This document shows, piece by piece, positions 53,501-63,800 of a stretch of 64,000 nucleotides of DNA. This stretch comes from Cyanidiococcus yangmingshanensis (taxonomy: Eukaryota > Rhodophyta > Bangiophyceae > Cyanidiales > Cyanidiaceae). The notes beneath the pieces are model-generated. The model searched no databases, had not been told where the DNA came from, and was given only the letters and a program-made list of their open reading frames with translations. A program made the translations under genes and the position numbers. The stretch spans positions 310,001 through 374,000 of the forward strand of contig VWRR01000017.1 of assembly GCA_013995675.1 (NCBI GenBank). Direction: 5' to 3'. The first letter of the stretch is position 1. Each line of letters starts with the position of its first letter.

Positions 53501-54104
53501 AAAGCTTATCGCTTTGCGGGGCCGCGAAGGCTATGATCGTTCTTCGATGGCGACTGTGATCAAAGCGATATCCGGCGCTTTGGAGATAACGCGAACGCAA
53601 GCGGAATCATCGCTGGTCGGTGGCGCTACGAACGAGCGTCTGTTGGTGTCGTTGGAGCCGCTGCTGCGCCATCTGGCCTCGATTGGAATCAGCGATGCCC
53701 TCATCTGGAGTACTCTGGGCCGGTGCGCGCGTGAGCGAGGCGAGTTCCGGGAGGCGCTCGAGTACAATCGCAAAACAATTCGCGCATTGGAGGCATCTGA
53801 GCGACGTCCGCCCTTTGGCTTGAAGCCAACAACCAATGGTTGCGACGCCGAGTCTGAGAGGGCGCAGGCTCGATCGGCGCTAACAAGGGCCTATTGTGAA
53901 CTCGGTGAGACACTAGTGGCGGCACGCAAGCAGCAAGATAGGCGCGATCAAGGTGCTCTGCCCTGTGCAATGCAGAACACGGCGCAACTCGATCGTTCAG
54001 TGACGGCACAGATGGCTTTGTTCTTGAAGGGCATCTCTGAAGCCGGGGATAATGATCCAACCGTGGAGCGTCTACGCGAGATCGCAGAGTTGCTGGGCAT
54101 TTAA
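50591..54104 (+). CDS. TTC27: TTC27 (Emw1-like) TPR protein, spread over several frames
   Basis: Consecutive frames jointly match TTC27. Frame 2 has ALVLAFARDQWTGPALEV (human LFVQSNWTGPPVDL) and WWYIRALWLYQQ. A second frame has QYLTVRWACEAPLYGTF. A third has VEMALFCHFYRLGEAAKEAF, then VFTGRRGLRLRYQ (human DLTGALGKRTRFQ). A fourth, from about 52200 to the stop, has LRWQMQREWAETLGRLGLVK, IEMWEHVIDCHRLMGNW, RYARAQRSLGRLAMRRGDW, then IWFASGFCAQKAEQWDRATE and EPEHAEAWSNLGHALLRQ, the TPR core. Joins at about 51632 and 51711 are +1. The third, between 52098 and 52252, is net -1/+2 or an intron. I use the ATG at 50591; 51026 is an equally plausible start, and the first 140 residues look unconvincing. 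TTC27/Emw1 is an essential, poorly characterised TPR protein. Confidence 0.85.
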
Positions 54105-54239
54105 CCAGTGCAGCTCCGCCAGAGCAATCACATCAAAGATGAGTATCGGATGGAAAACATCGCGCATTTCCGTTACAACTGGATGCCTACTCCTTTGGTG
54201 CTCGAAGCTCGGCAAATTGGTCGGGGTTTGGCGGCGCCA

Positions 54240-55976
54240 TCAGTCAGGCGGATCATGTTGGCTCTGATGCGCCGGTATAGCTTTGGCCCCGATTGGATCC
54301 TGGCACTGCTTTGGACGAATCAGGACATAAACGGGCCCGTCCATTGTGGACTTGAGCGTGTCCAGCGTGTCCAACCAGTCGGTCTCCGGCTGAAGCTGGA
54401 TACCGTTCTCGCTCGCTTGGCCCAAGTGCACCGAGACGTCTTCAGGGGGCAATTCTCGACCCTTGCAGCCGCATATCCATCGACTTTGGCCTTGAGCGAT
54501 TCGAACGACCAACCACCAGGGCGTTTGAGCCGCCAGCTGAATGCTCCGGCGATGAAAATCAGATGCTGTATCAAGATGCAATGGTGTTTGATGGTTCGCA
54601 AGCCAAATGAATTCGACAAGAATACGCGTCGGATGACCATTTGACGGCGTCGTTCCGTGGTTAGGAGGCATCGGTGCCTCCATGCCGTATCGACTGCGCA
54701 GGGCAGCCACGCGGAGCAATAGCGCTTTCGACACCGATGCTGCGCTCGTGGATGCGGTCCAATCATGCAGAAACTGTAGTTCCGCCTCGCGGCGCTCTTC
54801 AGCGGAGATCTCGGAACCATTCAGCTTTTCCAGACAGGGCATACGAGCAATGATATGCTCCCGAGGAAGGTGACGCAGGCGAAGGGCACCTAGTCGCGGA
54901 AAATGCTTGGCATTCGCCAAGACCTCAAGGTCAGTAAAGGCGGTATCGTTAAGATTCAAGGAGTGTAGAGAGGGCGCGAAACTTGCTTCGGCATCCAGAG
55001 CTTTGATCGTGTCGAATGCGACATTCTCGCTCAAATCAAGCAATCGTAGTCGCGACGCGGGTATATGGGTCAGCTCGCGCAGCTGATTTGCGCCCAAGTA
55101 GAGCCGTTCGAGCGCGTCCGGAAAAGCAAGCGGATGCTCCAGCGAGCGCTCCAATCGAATTCGATTGCCGTGGAGTCGAAGCTCCTCAAGCGCCACACAT
55201 CCGCGTACGAGATACACCACTGTAGCGGCCGGAAGATCCATGCCAACATGGTTGCATCGCAGAATACGCAGCGATTGCGACGTCCAGCTCACGAGAGGTG
55301 CCGTCTGCAAAGCCGTGTCAGTCGAATCGTTCCGGAAACGCAATCGATTTCCCGAGATATCGAGCTCCTCGAGCTCGGGAAGTGCCTGCAGCAGTTCAGC
55401 AATATCTTCATAGAATTCGAAAAGTCCATAAGATATGTCTAAGCAGCGAAGACTTGAACCGTATCTCGTTGAAAGCTGCTCCTGCTCAGCCGGGTCCCAG
55501 GCCACGCCTGTATGCGTCAGCGTCGCCGTGCGTCGCGGCACGCACGGAGTCGCCCCGTTTACCCCGAGCACCGAGAACGGCTCACTGGAACGTTCACTTC
55601 CATGAGCGTAAGTTTTGTCCAAAGCAACGCCAAGGGATTGCGGGAACTGAACGTGGTCAGCACGCACAAAACTAGCTCGAGCCGGTACCCGCTCACAGTG
55701 GAAATAACGCTGGCCACGAAGCGTTCCATCGTGGCGTCCGTGCTGTTCAGCGTCAACACCAGGATCCCACTCTATGCCGATCCACTCGTACTGACCACTG
55801 TCAATGCAGGGCAATCGACCTCGCCAACGCAAGTCTCCTCGTGCTGGCCCATATGCCACGCGCATCGCTGAGCAACAGGGGGCGTCTCGAGGCCAGGCAG
55901 AGGCGTCGTCGCGACCGAGCACGCATAGCGTTCGGCGTGCGTTTCCCGCCAGGCCTTTGCGTGCACGCATCGGCAT
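54240..55976 (-). CDS. TBCE: Tubulin-folding cofactor E (TBCE)
   Basis: The protein is 578 residues from the ATG at 55976; a second ATG at 55865 (MRVAYGPARG) sits directly at the domain and may be the true start. An N-terminal CAP-Gly domain shows YEWIGIEWDPG, then GRHDGTLRGQRYFHC. Leucine-rich repeats follow (LRCLDISYGLFEF, ELEELDISGNRLRF, LEELRLHGNRI, LERLYLGANQLREL, LHSLNLNDTAFTDL), then LEKLNGSEISAEERREAEL, which matches the human LRR cap LKTLNKCEILPEERRRAEL. The C-terminal part, from PTRILVEFIW on, fits the ubiquitin-like domain. TBCE binds alpha-tubulin and, with cofactors C and D, forms tubulin dimers. It converges with TTC27, 135 bp apart. Confidence 0.93.
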   Translation of the reverse strand: MPMRARKGLAGNARRTLCVLGRDDASAWPRDAPCCSAMRVAYGPARGDLRWRGRLPCIDSGQYEWIGIEWDPGVDAEQHGRHDGTLRGQRYFHCERVPARASFVRADHVQFPQSLGVALDKTYAHGSERSSEPFSVLGVNGATPCVPRRTATLTHTGVAWDPAEQEQLSTRYGSSLRCLDISYGLFEFYEDIAELLQALPELEELDISGNRLRFRNDSTDTALQTAPLVSWTSQSLRILRCNHVGMDLPAATVVYLVRGCVALEELRLHGNRIRLERSLEHPLAFPDALERLYLGANQLRELTHIPASRLRLLDLSENVAFDTIKALDAEASFAPSLHSLNLNDTAFTDLEVLANAKHFPRLGALRLRHLPREHIIARMPCLEKLNGSEISAEERREAELQFLHDWTASTSAASVSKALLLRVAALRSRYGMEAPMPPNHGTTPSNGHPTRILVEFIWLANHQTPLHLDTASDFHRRSIQLAAQTPWWLVVRIAQGQSRWICGCKGRELPPEDVSVHLGQASENGIQLQPETDWLDTLDTLKSTMDGPVYVLIRPKQCQDPIGAKAIPAHQSQHDPPD

Positions 55977-56411
55977 GCGGGGACACGGCGAGCGCCGCGA
56001 GACGATTCCGTCGCCTGCAAGCGCTGCACGCGCATGGCATACAGCGATTGGTCGCTGCTTGAGCGTGCTGCGGCTTGCGTTTGGGTTGCCGGCAGGCGCT
56101 CAAGCGTCTTCGGCCCCATTTTGTGCAGTTTGTCCAATTCAATCGTTGTTCTGGCGAACGCATCTGGTGAGATGGTGACATGATCGGGACATGGTAGGCG
56201 CTATTCGCGTACGGGTCCGGCAGAGGGCATGCGCCTATTGGGGTCAGTTTCAGAGGCATATCACGGAGTTCGGCTCGTGCATTCATCTCTGGTACGGAAT
56301 ACTCGCATCAGCAGTGCCCGATTGGGATCGTTGATGGCCTGATTTGGATTCGAGTTCGGCTCTTGGCCAGCAGCCTCTAGGTTTCCGATAAGATCGCGTG
56401 CGTGTTTTTGT
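55977..56411. other. Intergenic, 435 bp
   Basis: This lies between the MND1 stop and the TBCE start, both on the minus strand. It is Arg/Cys codon-rich in several frames but shows no recognised gene. Confidence 0.6.
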
Positions 56412-57035
56412 TTATTCGAGGTATTGGAGCGCAGGTGCCAGTTCAAACTGTTGATCAAATATCTCCAGATCAATGCCAAGTTGTCGACTCACAAATGTCC
56501 GTATGAGGTGAAGGTTATCGGTCCATAGATTGGCTCGCTCGACCAGCGCTTTTGTCTCGGCTTCGCGTTGTGCCAACACCTCTGGATCGCAATCGAGATA
56601 GCGTTGGAGCGTTTGTTGGCACGTTCGCCATTCGGTCTCGAGTGCCGCAAGCTTGGCCAGGGTCTTGGTGCGTTCGGCGTTTTCCTCACGACCCTGCTTG
56701 ACCTGTTCCAGTTGGCGCTCGAGTTCATCGAGGCGTCCCTGTTGTTCTTGTAACTGATGTTGCAGCGTTTCGAGTCGACGCTGCCTTTTGGCGATGCCCT
56801 CTGAAGGCAGACACCAGTAGATCGTCTGAACACCGCATTTATCGGTATTCACTAGATCATCATCCACAAGCGACTGGAGCACATCCTTCACAGACTGTGA
56901 TATGATTCCTTTCGCTTTCGGGGCTACCTTCTCCAACTCCTTGAGCGTGTAAAAGTCGGAGGACTCGCTGAAAAGCTCCAACAGACGGCTCCGTTTCTCG
57001 TCGAACGAAAGGCCTTTGCGCTTTGTGCTCGCCAT
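56412..57035 (-). CDS. MND1: Meiotic recombination protein MND1
   Basis: The protein is 207 residues from the ATG at 57035 (human 205). The N-terminal winged helix reads KRKGLSFDEKRSRLLELFSE, FYTLKELEKVAPKAKGI, then VKDVLQSLVDDDLV and YWCLPSEG, matching human KRGLSAEEKRTRMMEIFSE and VKEVLQSLVDDGMV. A coiled coil fills residues about 85-150. The C-terminal region has YLDCDPEVLAQRE and RANLWTDNLHLIRTFVSRQL, like human YKDCDPQVV and NRWTDNIFAIKSW. MND1 pairs with HOP2 to stimulate Dmc1/Rad51 strand invasion in meiosis. Its presence implies that the organism has, or recently had, a meiotic programme. Confidence 0.97.
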   Translation of the reverse strand: MASTKRKGLSFDEKRSRLLELFSESSDFYTLKELEKVAPKAKGIISQSVKDVLQSLVDDDLVNTDKCGVQTIYWCLPSEGIAKRQRRLETLQHQLQEQQGRLDELERQLEQVKQGREENAERTKTLAKLAALETEWRTCQQTLQRYLDCDPEVLAQREAETKALVERANLWTDNLHLIRTFVSRQLGIDLEIFDQQFELAPALQYLE

Positions 57036-57621
57036 CAAGTGCGCGTCGCCAGTGCCGTCCGTTCGACGCACAAACGATCCTCGCTTGTCCGCACCAGGAC
57101 GCGGTTCGTTACCCGTGCCGGTTTCTAGTCAACCTCAACGCGAGGCTGTCTCCTATCGTACCGTATTCTCCAGCCAGCCAATCCAGTCTGATGATACCGA
57201 ACGACGCAAGCACGAGCGCTGCCAAGACTGCCAACCGCAACACGACTCGGATCGATACGCCGTGCTGCCAAGATAGCGTGTTCGGGCCCTGAGCGTGCCA
57301 CGAACCAGCGTCCGTCGCGCGCACAGAGTACCCATCGGGCCATCTCGACGAGCACGCTGAGCGGCGACCGCCATCCCAGTCGTTTTCCCGCCACCACTGC
57401 GTGGCGCCCATCCATGAGCGATGCGTGCGGGTCGGCGCCCGCCGCCGCGGACAGAGGACGCCGCCGGGTGGCTCGCCCCTCGCGCCCCGATCGACCATTG
57501 GCTCGTCGGTACCGTTCGTTGCTCGTCGCGGAACGGTGCAGCGGTCGAAACCAGCGTTATGAAGCGTTCAAGTTAAGCGCTCTGTTTTAGGCCAGTGCGT
57601 TCGTTGTTGTTCGTTGCTGCT
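57036..57621. other. Divergent promoter region, 586 bp
   Basis: This separates MND1 (minus) from SBDS (plus). Two overlapping minus frames lie here: 57109-57498, with a hydrophobic helix RVVLRLAVLAALVLASFGII, and 57125-57415, ATG-initiated. Neither is recognised; a small membrane protein cannot be excluded. Confidence 0.5.
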
Positions 57622-58452
57622 ATGTTTCAGCCGGTGACACAGAAACGGCTCACGAACGTAAGCCTAGTGCGCATGCGCAAGGCAGGGAAGCGCTTCGAAA
57701 TCGCCTGCTACCCAAACATGGTTATGGCGTATCGCGAGGGACACGTTCGAGACCTTGACGAAGTGCTCCAAGTCGAGGACGTCTTTGAAAATGTCTCCAA
57801 GGGGAAACTGGCATCCAATACTGATCTGGAGCGCTGTTTTGGTACGAGTGATCGGAAAAGAGTTGTGCTCGAAATTTTGGCGAAAGGGGACCTACAAGTA
57901 TCGGAACGTGAACGCCAGTATCAAAACACCCGCATGCTCCATGAAATAGCCAGCGTGGTTGCAGCGAAAACAGTCAGCCGTGAGACCAAGAGACCGCTGC
58001 CGGTGGGTCTCATTGAGAAGGCACTTCGAGAGATCCACTTTGGCGTGCAGCCGAACCGATCTGTCAAGGCGCAGGCACTCGACGTGATTCCGCTGCTACG
58101 TTCTCAGAGTGATCTCGATCTGGAGCGGGCCCGACTGCGTCTACGCATTCAGATACGAAACCAGAGGGATGCGAAAGCGGTGCAAGCACGACTTGAACCC
58201 ATGCTCTCCGACGGACCGGATGCAACCAGCGAGTCGTATCGATCCGTGTCGGGGCATCCAAAAACGGGCAACGCCACCCTGGAGACTGAGACCGAGGAGT
58301 GGTTACCCGGCGGAGCGCTCCTGTGGACTGTACAGGCAGATCCAGGGGCTTTCCGTGACATTGAACAGATTGTTCAAACTGAGACCAACCATCAGGGCGT
58401 CGTTGAAGTGGTGAGCTTACGCGTTCTGGGCGAGGAGCCTTTAAAGTCTTGA
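57622..58452 (+). CDS. SBDS: SBDS/Sdo1 ribosome maturation factor
   Basis: The protein is 276 residues from the ATG at 57622 (MFQPVTQKRL). The N-terminal FYSH domain reads NVSLVRMRKAGKRFEIACYP, then DLDEVLQVEDVFENVSKGKL, closely matching human SBDS (VRLKRAGKRFEIACYKNKV, DEVLQTHSVFVNVSKGQV). The helical second domain (ERERQYQNTRMLHEIASVVA) and ferredoxin-like third domain follow. SBDS works with the GTPase EFL1 to release eIF6 from 60S subunits in the final cytoplasmic maturation step. Length and domain order are normal. Confidence 0.97.
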   Translation: MFQPVTQKRLTNVSLVRMRKAGKRFEIACYPNMVMAYREGHVRDLDEVLQVEDVFENVSKGKLASNTDLERCFGTSDRKRVVLEILAKGDLQVSERERQYQNTRMLHEIASVVAAKTVSRETKRPLPVGLIEKALREIHFGVQPNRSVKAQALDVIPLLRSQSDLDLERARLRLRIQIRNQRDAKAVQARLEPMLSDGPDATSESYRSVSGHPKTGNATLETETEEWLPGGALLWTVQADPGAFRDIEQIVQTETNHQGVVEVVSLRVLGEEPLKS

Positions 58453-59748
58453 CCCTCATACGCGGTCACTCATATCTTTCGAGGATGCTTGGGGATCCCC
58501 GAGACGCCTCACAATCAGCATCGCGAACGATATACCATCTCGGCGGCGCAGATACCTTGCTTGTCTCGATTGGTGGGGGCGAATCGGAGCCGTCTGGTGG
58601 AGCGTTCCGGCAGATCGATCATTGCTTCCAGCAATTCAAGCGCCCGATACCTATTCGGATGAAGGTGTGCGAAAACGAGTCGTTTCAGGGGTGGGTCTCA
58701 TGGATCTTTGTCTGTTCAAGATTAATGTTACAAATGGAGGCACCCCGTACACGTCTGGATACCTATCGACGTTTGGGCTAGATCCACGGAACTCGCAGTA
58801 AGACTTGCCGAATCCGTGGATTCCCTGGCCTGTCCACCACCATGAGTCGTATCGTTCGAAACAATCCAGATGTATCGTCCGTCAACGATGGTGTACGCGA
58901 TACTCGATGAAGAGCTGGCAGATGAAGGTCTTAGCGTTGGCGCCTATGCCCTGCTCGCCGTACCGATGCTCTAGTCGCTTTTGTCTACTGGGATACGCGC
59001 ATCTGTGTATCGAAGAAAGAAGACGAGGGCGCACTTTCGAAACGATAATCATGGCGAACCAACGCCACACACAGCATGGCACCAATCGTCTGGAATCTCG
59101 CCAGCGCATCCCGGTGCATACGCTGGCAACGACTTGCTTCGGTGACGAGCTCACCATCATGAAAATATTCTCATACTGATGCATACATCGATACACAAAA
59201 CTGGTTAGGCGGCTTTTACCATTGGCACGGAATCGCAGTCGAGATAGGCTCAGGGGCCGTCTCTCGGCCGAATGACGGGTCAAGAAGCACAAGCCGTGCT
59301 GGCATGAATGGTCTGAGAATGCGACCTCTTCAACTGCTGATTGCGAAAGCTTCATGAGTGTTGTCGGCAGCGATATGCCCCCCGTATTGTGGTAGTCGTT
59401 TGTGTCAACGAGCGCATGCGTGGCGACGACGCCCCTCTGGTTTTCGTGGATGTGGCTATGTTGCACCTGCTGACGCGAGCCTAACCGACGCAATCGATCC
59501 GAATGGATGTGGATGTCATCCAACCAGACCAGCAGACGAAACGCGATGGCCAAAGCTCGCTCTCTAGGGTACAGAAGCAACGCCTGCAATCGGGTTCTTA
59601 TTCCACCACACTTGACGCCGATCCATGGAATCGAATGCGGGCTTGGGTGACTCGCCCGTGAGCACATCGCAGCGGCATCGATGGAACTCTTTTGACAGCC
59701 TCTATACAGCCTATCGGGAAACACATACCAATACGAGTGTCTAGTGTG
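58453..59748. other. Intergenic, 1.3 kb, with one long unexplained minus ORF
   Basis: A 280-codon minus frame (58882-59724) spans most of the gap but begins at a GTG and is rich in Arg, His, Ser and Cys with no known domain. See findings. No repeat or RNA gene was seen. Confidence 0.5.
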
Positions 59749-60330
59749 TCAGTAAAGCAGCGCTTTCATGGTGACGCTCCGCAGACTGCCCATGAAGCCG
59801 GACCGGCTCTGGAGCCGGGCGCCCTCCCAGACCAGGTCCTTGGTTGGAACCGGGTTGCCTTCAGAGCCCACTGCTGAGGCCTCAATCACCGTTGTGGAGC
59901 CGTCTCCCAATACCATTGCAAAGTCTCCGAAAAATAGATAGCTTGGTGCAGCTTCGTCGTGCTCACTCGCAAAGTCTGCGTTCTTCGTAACGGCACCGGA
60001 AGTGGCTACGGCAGCCTCACCGGGCGGTACCCGACGAACCCGACAAGCAAGCTCGCCTGCCGCACGATCGCCGTAAAGCTGGAGTTCCCAGGTTTCCGGA
60101 CTAGCGCCATGAACCTGTTCGTACCGAAAAGTGCAGGTGGTGGCAGGATTCGGTGGTGTATCCAATGAAACACGGTGTTCGCCAGCACGCTGCGGATGAA
60201 TCACAAACACCGTTCGCTGAGCGCGCACATCACTGGCTAGCGTTCCACTCGCCACCGAAACCAGTCCACAAATCGCAATCGCACACAAAAGTACAGTCAC
60301 AACAGTTCTTGCTGTGGTAGAGGGCAACAT
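59749..60330 (-). CDS. MYDGF-like secreted/ER protein
   Basis: The protein is 193 residues from the ATG at 60330. An N-terminal signal sequence (TVVTVLLCAIAICGLVSVAS) is followed by a beta-rich domain that parallels human MYDGF (UPF0556). CTFRYEQVHGASPETWELQL corresponds to CMFTYASQGGTNEQWQMSL, SYLFFGDFAMVLGDG to SYLYFTQFKAEVRGA, and NPVPTKDLVWEGARLQSRSG with FMGSLRSVTMKAL to VPLKTEEFEVTKTAVAHRPG and FKAELSKLVIVAKA. Cysteine positions in the first strand also agree. MYDGF is a small ER-Golgi-resident or secreted protein in animals; its role in microbes is unknown. The C-terminus KALLY shows no clear KDEL-type retrieval signal. Confidence 0.75.
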   Translation of the reverse strand: MLPSTTARTVVTVLLCAIAICGLVSVASGTLASDVRAQRTVFVIHPQRAGEHRVSLDTPPNPATTCTFRYEQVHGASPETWELQLYGDRAAGELACRVRRVPPGEAAVATSGAVTKNADFASEHDEAAPSYLFFGDFAMVLGDGSTTVIEASAVGSEGNPVPTKDLVWEGARLQSRSGFMGSLRSVTMKALLY

Positions 60331-60897
60331 CGATCAGAACGCTCTCTAAGCTGCCGCCGGCTCTCGCAGACCCAGCAACGTATCCGTGCCGCTGCCTGCG
60401 AGCGCATTTGACGATATTCTACACAAAAGCATATCGATCCATTCATATATGGGGATGTCTATCCATGGATTCAAGAGTAACGATACGCTTATCGATCATC
60501 AAGGCAGACATGCACACACGACTAGGGGTATATGTATAATCCGCGATCACCTGTACATTCGTTTCAATGGGTGACGACTCGCTGCACCCAAACATATCTA
60601 TCCATTCATATATGGGTATATCTATGATCTATGCTTGCATGTACATTCGTTTCAATGGGTGACGACTCGCTGCACCCAAACATATCTATCCATTCATACA
60701 TAGGTATATCTATCCACGCATGCAGATTGTGCAACCTTGGAGCTGCCAGGCGCATCCTCGTGTGTAGAGACTCGCGATAGAGAACTGCTCAGTCTCAGCG
60801 GATATACTTCAAGCTTCAGCGGTGGAATGCGATTCCGTATTCAGCATCACGTGTTCTCCTCCATTCATGAAGCTTAAAAACTCAACCGAATCGCTTT
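60331..60897. other. Intergenic, 567 bp, repeat-bearing
   Basis: This lies between the SET1 stop and the MYDGF start. It is more AT-rich than its surroundings and contains the 88-bp tandem duplication plus a third copy of the ATCCATTCATATATGGG word near 60435. No gene was seen. Confidence 0.6.
60552..60720 (+). repeat. Tandem duplication, two copies of an 88-bp unit
   Basis: TGTACATTCGTTTCAATGGG begins at 60552 and again at 60640, followed in both copies by GACGACTCGCTGCACCCAAA and CATATCTATCCATTCATA. The second copy decays after about 73 bp. The ATCCATTCATAtA(T/C)A word also occurs once upstream near 60437. Confidence 0.92.
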
Positions 60898-63800
60898 CTA
60901 GTTTAGATAGTGACGGCAGTTGGGTGCACCACACATGCAGGGTATTTTCTCAGCGGCATCGTCTTCCACATCGAAATGATAGTCGTAGGTGATCTCCTCT
61001 CCAATGCTGATCGCACGCCTGCTGTAGAACAGGATATGAGGCGAGCCACCCAACTGGACAATACGCGCAGTGGAATTCGGGTCGCAGGAATGGTTCACGA
61101 AACGAGCTACACTGCCGATATGAGTGGCATCGACCACCGTGTCTGCATCGATGCGGAACATAAACGAGTCTCCCATCCCCTGTTGTCGGTAGGCTCGCTC
61201 ACGGAGATCCGCAACCGCGGAACGAACAAGCTCACCGCGATACTCAATGATGTATTCGCCGGATGGAATGTCCTCGAGTGCCCATAGCCCATAACCGTGG
61301 ATACCCGAACGAAAAAAGCGAAGAAGTCGTTCACGCGATTGCAGGTAGAGCACGGTCTGCTCCTTGTCACTGACAGCGGAAAGCAACTGGCGTTGCTCGA
61401 CACGAGAGCCGCGCAACCCACCAGTAGCGCTCCACCGACGTGCCTCATCGGCCGGCACAATCACTTGTTTGGGTGGCTTCCAGCGATACAGTTTCATGTC
61501 CCGTGAGAAGGGTGCGTAGCCTTCACTACGAGCGCATCCAGTGGTATTCTCTGGCGGTTCCAGTGTCCCGAGCTTTGGCTCGCACGCGGCCCAGTACTGC
61601 TCGCAGATGCGAGCCAGCCAAGGACCATACTGATCCCCGTAGCTCGACGTGATATCCATCTGGGTCAAAAGCGATTCGGTCTCTGCCGAAAGCGTTGGCG
61701 CCATGCCTTGCTCGCGGCTGACTTGGAAATAGAGCTTCCATGCATGCTGCAGGTAATGACCGTCCTCGGCGAGGTTCAGGGTATCGCCCAACACGGGAAC
61801 TTTTTTGGAGATGGCTTCAGCAGAGATGTGTCGGGCAGGAGCGGACTCGGCGACGAGCGTCCCTGTCTCTTCATCCGAATCAGGGACCGATAAACTGGCT
61901 GCCTCATCCGGCGATCGCTCTGCTTCGGATTCGGGGTACCTAGGACGACGAAGACGCGGCCACATGCCAAGTTCTCGCTCATCGAGCAGAGGCAGCGTGG
62001 CTGTTCTCTGCCCCTTGGTGCGCATATCGCCGTTCGTGTCCAGGCGTTGCCGCGCTAGCTTGTCGCGAATGTGAGATTCGAACGCCTCCATCGACAGCTG
62101 AGCAACCTGGTCCAGGATCTCGCGGTGCAAGTCCCGCAAAACAGCATTACGGATCTGGCTCTCAAGGATATCTCCAATAGAATCCAGTAGTTCCAGGCGG
62201 GAAGCGAATATGCGCTCGTTTCGTATCAGCGAAACGGTTTGAATCTTTGAGCCTTGTTCATCCAGTGACACACGACATGGTTCGCAAAGCATGGAACATC
62301 CAAGCAGCTCCTGATTCCGATGCTGCAACCAACGCATAAAACGAAACAAATCAGCAGCGTCGATAAAGAGGACATACCAGAACGGGACGCGTGCCAGACA
62401 GCGAGCCCTGCAGGGTGCACCCGCCAGCGCCTCCGACAGTTCATAATGCGTTGTGTTGAAAGGCAGCGTGGTTAGGCGTACAGCGTGCATCGGCACAGTA
62501 CTGGCTGCGTCCGCTGTGACAGCCAAGTCATGACCGAGTTCCACGGGCTGGCGCACATCGTCACCACTGATGGCCCTCGTGTCTGCAACGGATGGTCGCG
62601 TGGGTGCCAAGGTACCGTGCTCTGTGAAGAGCTTGGTTGCCGACGACATTGGATTCCTCCGATCCGTCGTCTGCGGATATACACCTGATGCTTTCCGCTC
62701 CAAAATTCCGTGGTGCTCCAGGCTACGGTCATCGATTTCGTCCATCCTGCTGGTGCCACCAGTTGCGCGCTGAGCTTTCGCAGTTCGGTCGTCTTGAGCG
62801 CAGACGACGCGAACTCGTTTTCCCATCAACATGTGCTGGTCCATGCGCACAGCTGCCTCTCTGGCCTGTTCTCTGGATCCAAAATGAATCACAAAGGTCA
62901 GCGTTTCTAACGACGACGGCTCCAGCTCAGTGTGTTTGTTCAAGGGCTCACTCGTCTCCGTTTCCGCCAACTGTCGAATACGAATGATTCGCCCGAAACG
63001 CCGAAAGGCCGTCCGAAGAACTGATTCTGGGGTCGCGCTTGGTACACCCATCACTCGAACAGTGAAGCATTCCTCATTGGAGTGACCTCGAGCCCATACG
63101 GATGCTTCTCTGCCGGTTAAAGGAACGGCGTCCGTTCGTGGTCCGCTCGACGAGGGACTGCTGTGTCCTGGTGCATGCCGTGGTGCCATGGACGCTTGAC
63201 TTGCAATAGCATGTCGATCATGCCCCCGTTCTGGTTGCTGTTCCCCAGAGGTAGAGCGGGAATTCAGGGATGCTTTGCTTGCATTGGCCTCACTGTTGGC
63301 CGCGGTGTTTGGTACAGTTCCAGAACGAGGAACGCATCGGTTCGGTTCTCGATAAGCCCGAGTCTGCTGCTCCTCGGCGGGTGGCCCACTGGAGGGAACG
63401 CCACGCGTCGATGCATCCCTGCGTTGTTCGTTGGCTCCAGGGACCAATCTTGAGCTCGCTCGTACATCTAATAGTGGTCTGGCTCCACTTTCGGACAAGT
63501 CCGAAGACGTTCCAACCATCTGCTGAGCTCGGACCTGTTCGCGCTGTTGCTTTTCCCATCGAATGCGTTTGTCAATAAGCGCTTGTCGCCGAGCCGCTGC
63601 GGCTTGCCCGTCCGGATCCACAAATACCTGGACTCGCATCCCCATGAGTGTTTTCTCGTGCATACTCCGGGCTGCCTGTCGACACTCGTCACGGGAATTC
63701 ATGTGAATGCTGACGAACCCCATCGGTCGACCTTGGTCGTCTCGATGGATCAGAACCTTCTCTACTTGACCGTAGCGTCCAAACTGAGCAGCAATATAGG

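Noticed and set aside
57109-57498. Minus-strand ORF with a hydrophobic helix between MND1 and SBDS
   Set aside because: A competing frame overlaps it and no family is recognised; evidence is too thin for a gene call.
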